In this document: positions 6,405 through 8,683 of the stretch, in pieces
Layout: the number at the start of each line of letters is the position of its first letter
Numbering within the stretch: position 1 is the first letter of the stretch
Origin: an uncultured Muribaculaceae bacterium
GTDB taxonomy: Bacteria; Bacteroidota; Bacteroidia; Bacteroidales; Muribaculaceae
Assembly: GCA_910579845.1 (NCBI GenBank)
Contig: CAJTWL010000049.1
Coordinates: 1-8,683, forward strand
Length of the DNA stretch: 8,683 nucleotides
Reading direction: 5' to 3'
The notes under the pieces: model-generated
Told to the model about the DNA's origin: nothing
Databases searched by the model: none
What the model saw: the letters and a program-made list of their open reading frames with translations, nothing else
Made by a program: the position numbers and the translations under genes

Positions 6405-7397
6405 ATGAAGTGTAATTTGTTTATCGGCATGTCCTTTGTGTTTGCCATATCGCTTAATTCCTGTGGGATGCGCGATTATATGGCTGATGCTGATTCCTGT
6501 AAGGAACTTGTTAAGGAGTTTAAGACTGAAGATGTGCTGATCGGAAGGAGTTCGACGATACATACTACCGATTCATTGGTGTTCGTATTGGATCATACGT
6601 CAACGGATTCTATTATCCACATGTTTGATGCATTTACGGACAGGCACATCAAAAGCTTCGGTAAATTCGGGCAGGGACCTGATGAGATTGCCAGGGCTGG
6701 GCAGTTCGCATTTGATCACGATAAAGGTGAGGCGTATGTGTTCGATTATGGACAGCAACGTGTTATGGCATTCAATATCGACAGTGTGGTGTCTGATCCT
6801 GAATATCGTCCGTATGTGAAGCTGCGTTTTACCACGGCTAAAGCTTTCCCCGACAGATATGTTCATATAAATGACAGTCTTGGTTTTGCCCGTCACATCT
6901 CGCCAGGCAAGACCAAGGGTTTTGTTCAGTCATTGTGTCGTTACAGTCTTGACAGCGGAACAGTTGTTCCTTTTGGCGATCCGGCTCTCAAATGCTATGA
7001 GAATCGTTCGATGTTTGCTGTTTCACCTGAGACGAATATGGTGGCAGAGGCATGCAGCACACAGGACCTTGTGATTATATATGATTTTGATGGCAATGTG
7101 ATAAATCGATTTGAGGGGCCTCTTTATTCTTCTGATGTCAACCGTGATGCTACATATTTTACCGGGGCTGTATTTGCAGGTGATTATCTGTTGTGTTCTT
7201 ATTCTGGAGATACTACAGGCAAAGAGTATTTCGGCCCATATATTGTAGTGTTCGACAAAAAGGGGGATTATATAAAGACTCTTGACCTCGGACGAAAAAT
7301 CATTAATATGTCATATAGTCCTGCAAAGGGACGTTTGCTGATAGGATTTGACGACGAAATGCAGTTTGGAGAACTGTCGCTGTCGGAAATCGTCTGA
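6405..7397 (+). CDS. TolB-like 6-bladed propeller lipoprotein
   Basis: The 330-aa protein carries a lipoprotein signal (MKCNLFIGMSFVFAISLNSC, lipid Cys20). It is shorter than the other two propellers and resembles the Bacteroidales TolB-like 6-blade family (PF15869-like): SFGKFGQGPDEI at 84-95 is the shared G-x-G-P-x-E motif, followed by FAFDHDKGEAYVFDYGQQRVMAFNID, and late blades include VIIYDFDGNVINRF and IVVFDKKGDYIKTLDL. The start codon lies 2 nt after the DUF1573 stop, a spacing typical of translational coupling. The stop is followed by 60 nt and then the ligase-like membrane gene. No enzymatic residues are recognisable; the anchor and fold imply a binding or scaffolding role in the envelope. 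Confidence 0.86.
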   Translation: MKCNLFIGMSFVFAISLNSCGMRDYMADADSCKELVKEFKTEDVLIGRSSTIHTTDSLVFVLDHTSTDSIIHMFDAFTDRHIKSFGKFGQGPDEIARAGQFAFDHDKGEAYVFDYGQQRVMAFNIDSVVSDPEYRPYVKLRFTTAKAFPDRYVHINDSLGFARHISPGKTKGFVQSLCRYSLDSGTVVPFGDPALKCYENRSMFAVSPETNMVAEACSTQDLVIIYDFDGNVINRFEGPLYSSDVNRDATYFTGAVFAGDYLLCSYSGDTTGKEYFGPYIVVFDKKGDYIKTLDLGRKIINMSYSPAKGRLLIGFDDEMQFGELSLSEIV

Positions 7398-7457
7398 TGA
7401 TGTTGCACCGTCGATTATTGGACCAAATCAGCGTTATGGAGTCATCATGAGATAACT

Positions 7458-8645
7458 ATGGGACAGACAATACAGGTATTTAATGAAAAGGCACATCGGT
7501 TATTAGTCCTCGTGATCCTTTTGGTAGGTCTATTCGAGGCTGCATGGGGATTATTGCAACTGTTTGGAATAGTCTCAAGCGGTCATTTCAGATATGCCTT
7601 TTCCGGCAGTTTCTATAACCCGGGACCTTATGCCTGTTTTCTTGCTGTAGTTATGCCATTGGCATTGAATGTATCGATACACGCTGGTAATAAGCTTCAA
7701 AAAACACTCGGGATGAGTATGGTGGCTGCATGCGCCATACTCATCCCGGCTTCATTAAGCCGTACGGCATTGATAGCCGGTGCCATAGGAGGCGTGTGCG
7801 CGACATGGGACAACATTTCCGCGATTTATCATCGGACGCCGAAACGGCTTGTGATAATTTTGGCAATTATCACAATGATTGCAGCTGGTGCCATATGTGT
7901 AAAAAAAGATTCTGCCAAAGGTAGGTTCCTGATGTGGAAGATTGCAACGACGGCGGTAGCTGATGTGCCGGTGAATGGTGTAGGTTGGGAGCATGTAGCC
8001 GGATGTTACGGTAATGCTCAGGAGCAATATTTTGCATCAGGAGAGGGTACTGACGATGAAATACTTGTGGCTGATGCGCCAATGTATGTTTTCAATGAGT
8101 ATCTTCAGATAGCTATAGCTTTCGGACCGATAGCAGCTTTTTGTGTTGTCGGTGTGATGTTGGGGGGCATGAATGTGGCTTTAAACAATAAGTCTCGTGG
8201 CATTGCCGGTTGTGCTATATCCGCAGCAGTGGTGATGTTTGCATCCTATCCGTTTCAATTCCCTATATTTGTAATCACTATAACTATGATAATGTTAGGG
8301 GCGTGGTGGTCGTCAGCATATCCCATTGTAAGGATTTGCGGATCAATTGTGACATTATCATTGTGTGCTCTGTTTCTTAAGTATAATTCTACCGTGGATG
8401 TCGGCTCACGGTTTGCAGAAGGGCTTTTGTTGCATCGCTCGTGTAACTATAAGGAGTCGAATGAATGCCTGTTGGAACTCGTTGGCTACTCAGGCGACCC
8501 TATGATACTGAATGTCATAGGTAAAAATTATTGCTCGTTGGGAATGCCTGATAGTGCAGAGCATTATTTCACGCGCTCAACCCATCGGTGCCCCAACCGT
8601 ATATACCCGCATTATCTGTTAATGCAGTTCATTAGTGTCCACTAA
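7458..8645 (+). CDS. O-antigen-ligase-like (Wzy_C) membrane protein with TPR-like tail, possibly incomplete
   Basis: The 395-aa product is polytopic, with hydrophobic segments near residues 14-37, 56-72, 86-112, 129-147, 214-240, 248-285 and 289-308. Wzy_C landmarks appear in order: FEAAWGLLQLFG (26-37), SGSFYNPGPYACFLA (49-63), Ser-Arg at 101-102, KGRFLMW (154-160), PVNGVGW (171-177), QEQYF (188-192) and FNEYLQ (212-217). From 315 on, a soluble TPR-like stretch follows (NVIGKNYCSLGMPDSAEHYF). The family transfers or polymerises lipid-linked glycans at the membrane, but the acceptor here is unknown. Oddities: the N-terminal helices usually preceding the EAAWGLLQ segment are absent, with no in-frame start back to the stop at 7398-7400; the WaaL-type His position is Phe212; and the tail stops abruptly after HYLLMQ at a palindrome. 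It may be a genuine short form or a decayed copy. Confidence 0.8.
   Translation: MGQTIQVFNEKAHRLLVLVILLVGLFEAAWGLLQLFGIVSSGHFRYAFSGSFYNPGPYACFLAVVMPLALNVSIHAGNKLQKTLGMSMVAACAILIPASLSRTALIAGAIGGVCATWDNISAIYHRTPKRLVIILAIITMIAAGAICVKKDSAKGRFLMWKIATTAVADVPVNGVGWEHVAGCYGNAQEQYFASGEGTDDEILVADAPMYVFNEYLQIAIAFGPIAAFCVVGVMLGGMNVALNNKSRGIAGCAISAAVVMFASYPFQFPIFVITITMIMLGAWWSSAYPIVRICGSIVTLSLCALFLKYNSTVDVGSRFAEGLLLHRSCNYKESNECLLELVGYSGDPMILNVIGKNYCSLGMPDSAEHYFTRSTHRCPNRIYPHYLLMQFISVH
8632..8645. repeat. 14-bp palindrome at the 3' end of the ligase-like gene
   Basis: TTAGTG-TC-CACTAA has perfect 6-bp arms and a 2-nt centre, and its last three bases are the stop codon of the ligase-like gene. Directly after come an A-run and two spaced copies of TTGAAATT (8663-8670 and 8672-8679). 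The protein loses its family-like tail at about 8630, so this may mark the end of inserted or recombined DNA. The window ends 38 nt later, so no element can be confirmed. Confidence 0.5.
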
Positions 8646-8683
8646 AAAATCATAAGAGTACTTTGAAATTATTGAAATTCAAT

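Noticed and set aside
1..8683. CRISPR arrays, tRNA or rRNA genes, complete insertion sequences
   Set aside because: No regularly spaced repeats, cloverleaf-like segments, rRNA-like stretches or transposase genes were seen on either strand.

Overview
The window reads as Bacteroidota DNA, most likely a gut-type member of the order Bacteroidales (Bacteroides, Parabacteroides or Muribaculaceae-like; the genus cannot be fixed from sequence alone). The support is a set of families characteristic of that order: 6-bladed beta-propeller lipoproteins carrying the G-x-G-P-x-E motif, DUF1573 lipoproteins, a transglutaminase-like/discoidin-like lipoprotein, an NVEALA-type small protein, and an O-antigen-ligase-like (Wzy_C) membrane protein with a TPR-like tail. 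Starts lack strong Shine-Dalgarno sequences, and TAnnTTTG boxes of the Bacteroides sigma-ABfr type sit in the gaps. All eight supported genes are on the + strand.

Layout: 76-1200 is a lone, AT-rich propeller lipoprotein. A 181-nt gap holds two TAnnTTTG boxes, one directly against the next gene. 1382/1391-3334 is a transglutaminase-like lipoprotein with a C-terminal galactose-binding-like domain, followed with overlap or near-abutment by a thioredoxin-like + DUF1573 fusion lipoprotein (3346-4212, or 3325 if the upstream ATG is used). A 126-nt gap with a third TAnnTTTG box precedes the 122-aa NVEALA-type protein (4339-4707). A long, nearly perfect inverted repeat (4722-4798) separates it from a tight four-gene run: propeller lipoprotein (4818-5948), short DUF1573 lipoprotein (5968-6402), TolB-like propeller lipoprotein (6405-7397) and the Wzy_C/TPR-like membrane protein (7458-8645).

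Taken together, the genes describe an envelope-facing cassette. A small Cys-rich exported protein is encoded beside three surface or periplasmic propellers, two DUF1573 proteins (one fused to a CxxC redox domain), a Cys-His transglutaminase-like protein and a polytopic ligase-like protein. Co-occurrence of these families is known in Bacteroidales, but to my knowledge no function has been established for the ensemble. Export, processing or attachment of the NVEALA-type protein is the working idea here, and it is inference.

The last gene looks atypical. It starts at the conserved middle of the Wzy_C domain without the usual N-terminal helices, has Phe where the WaaL-type motif has His, and stops inside its TPR-like tail at a 14-bp palindrome, so it may be a short or interrupted copy. 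No RNA genes, CRISPR arrays or complete insertion sequences were seen.
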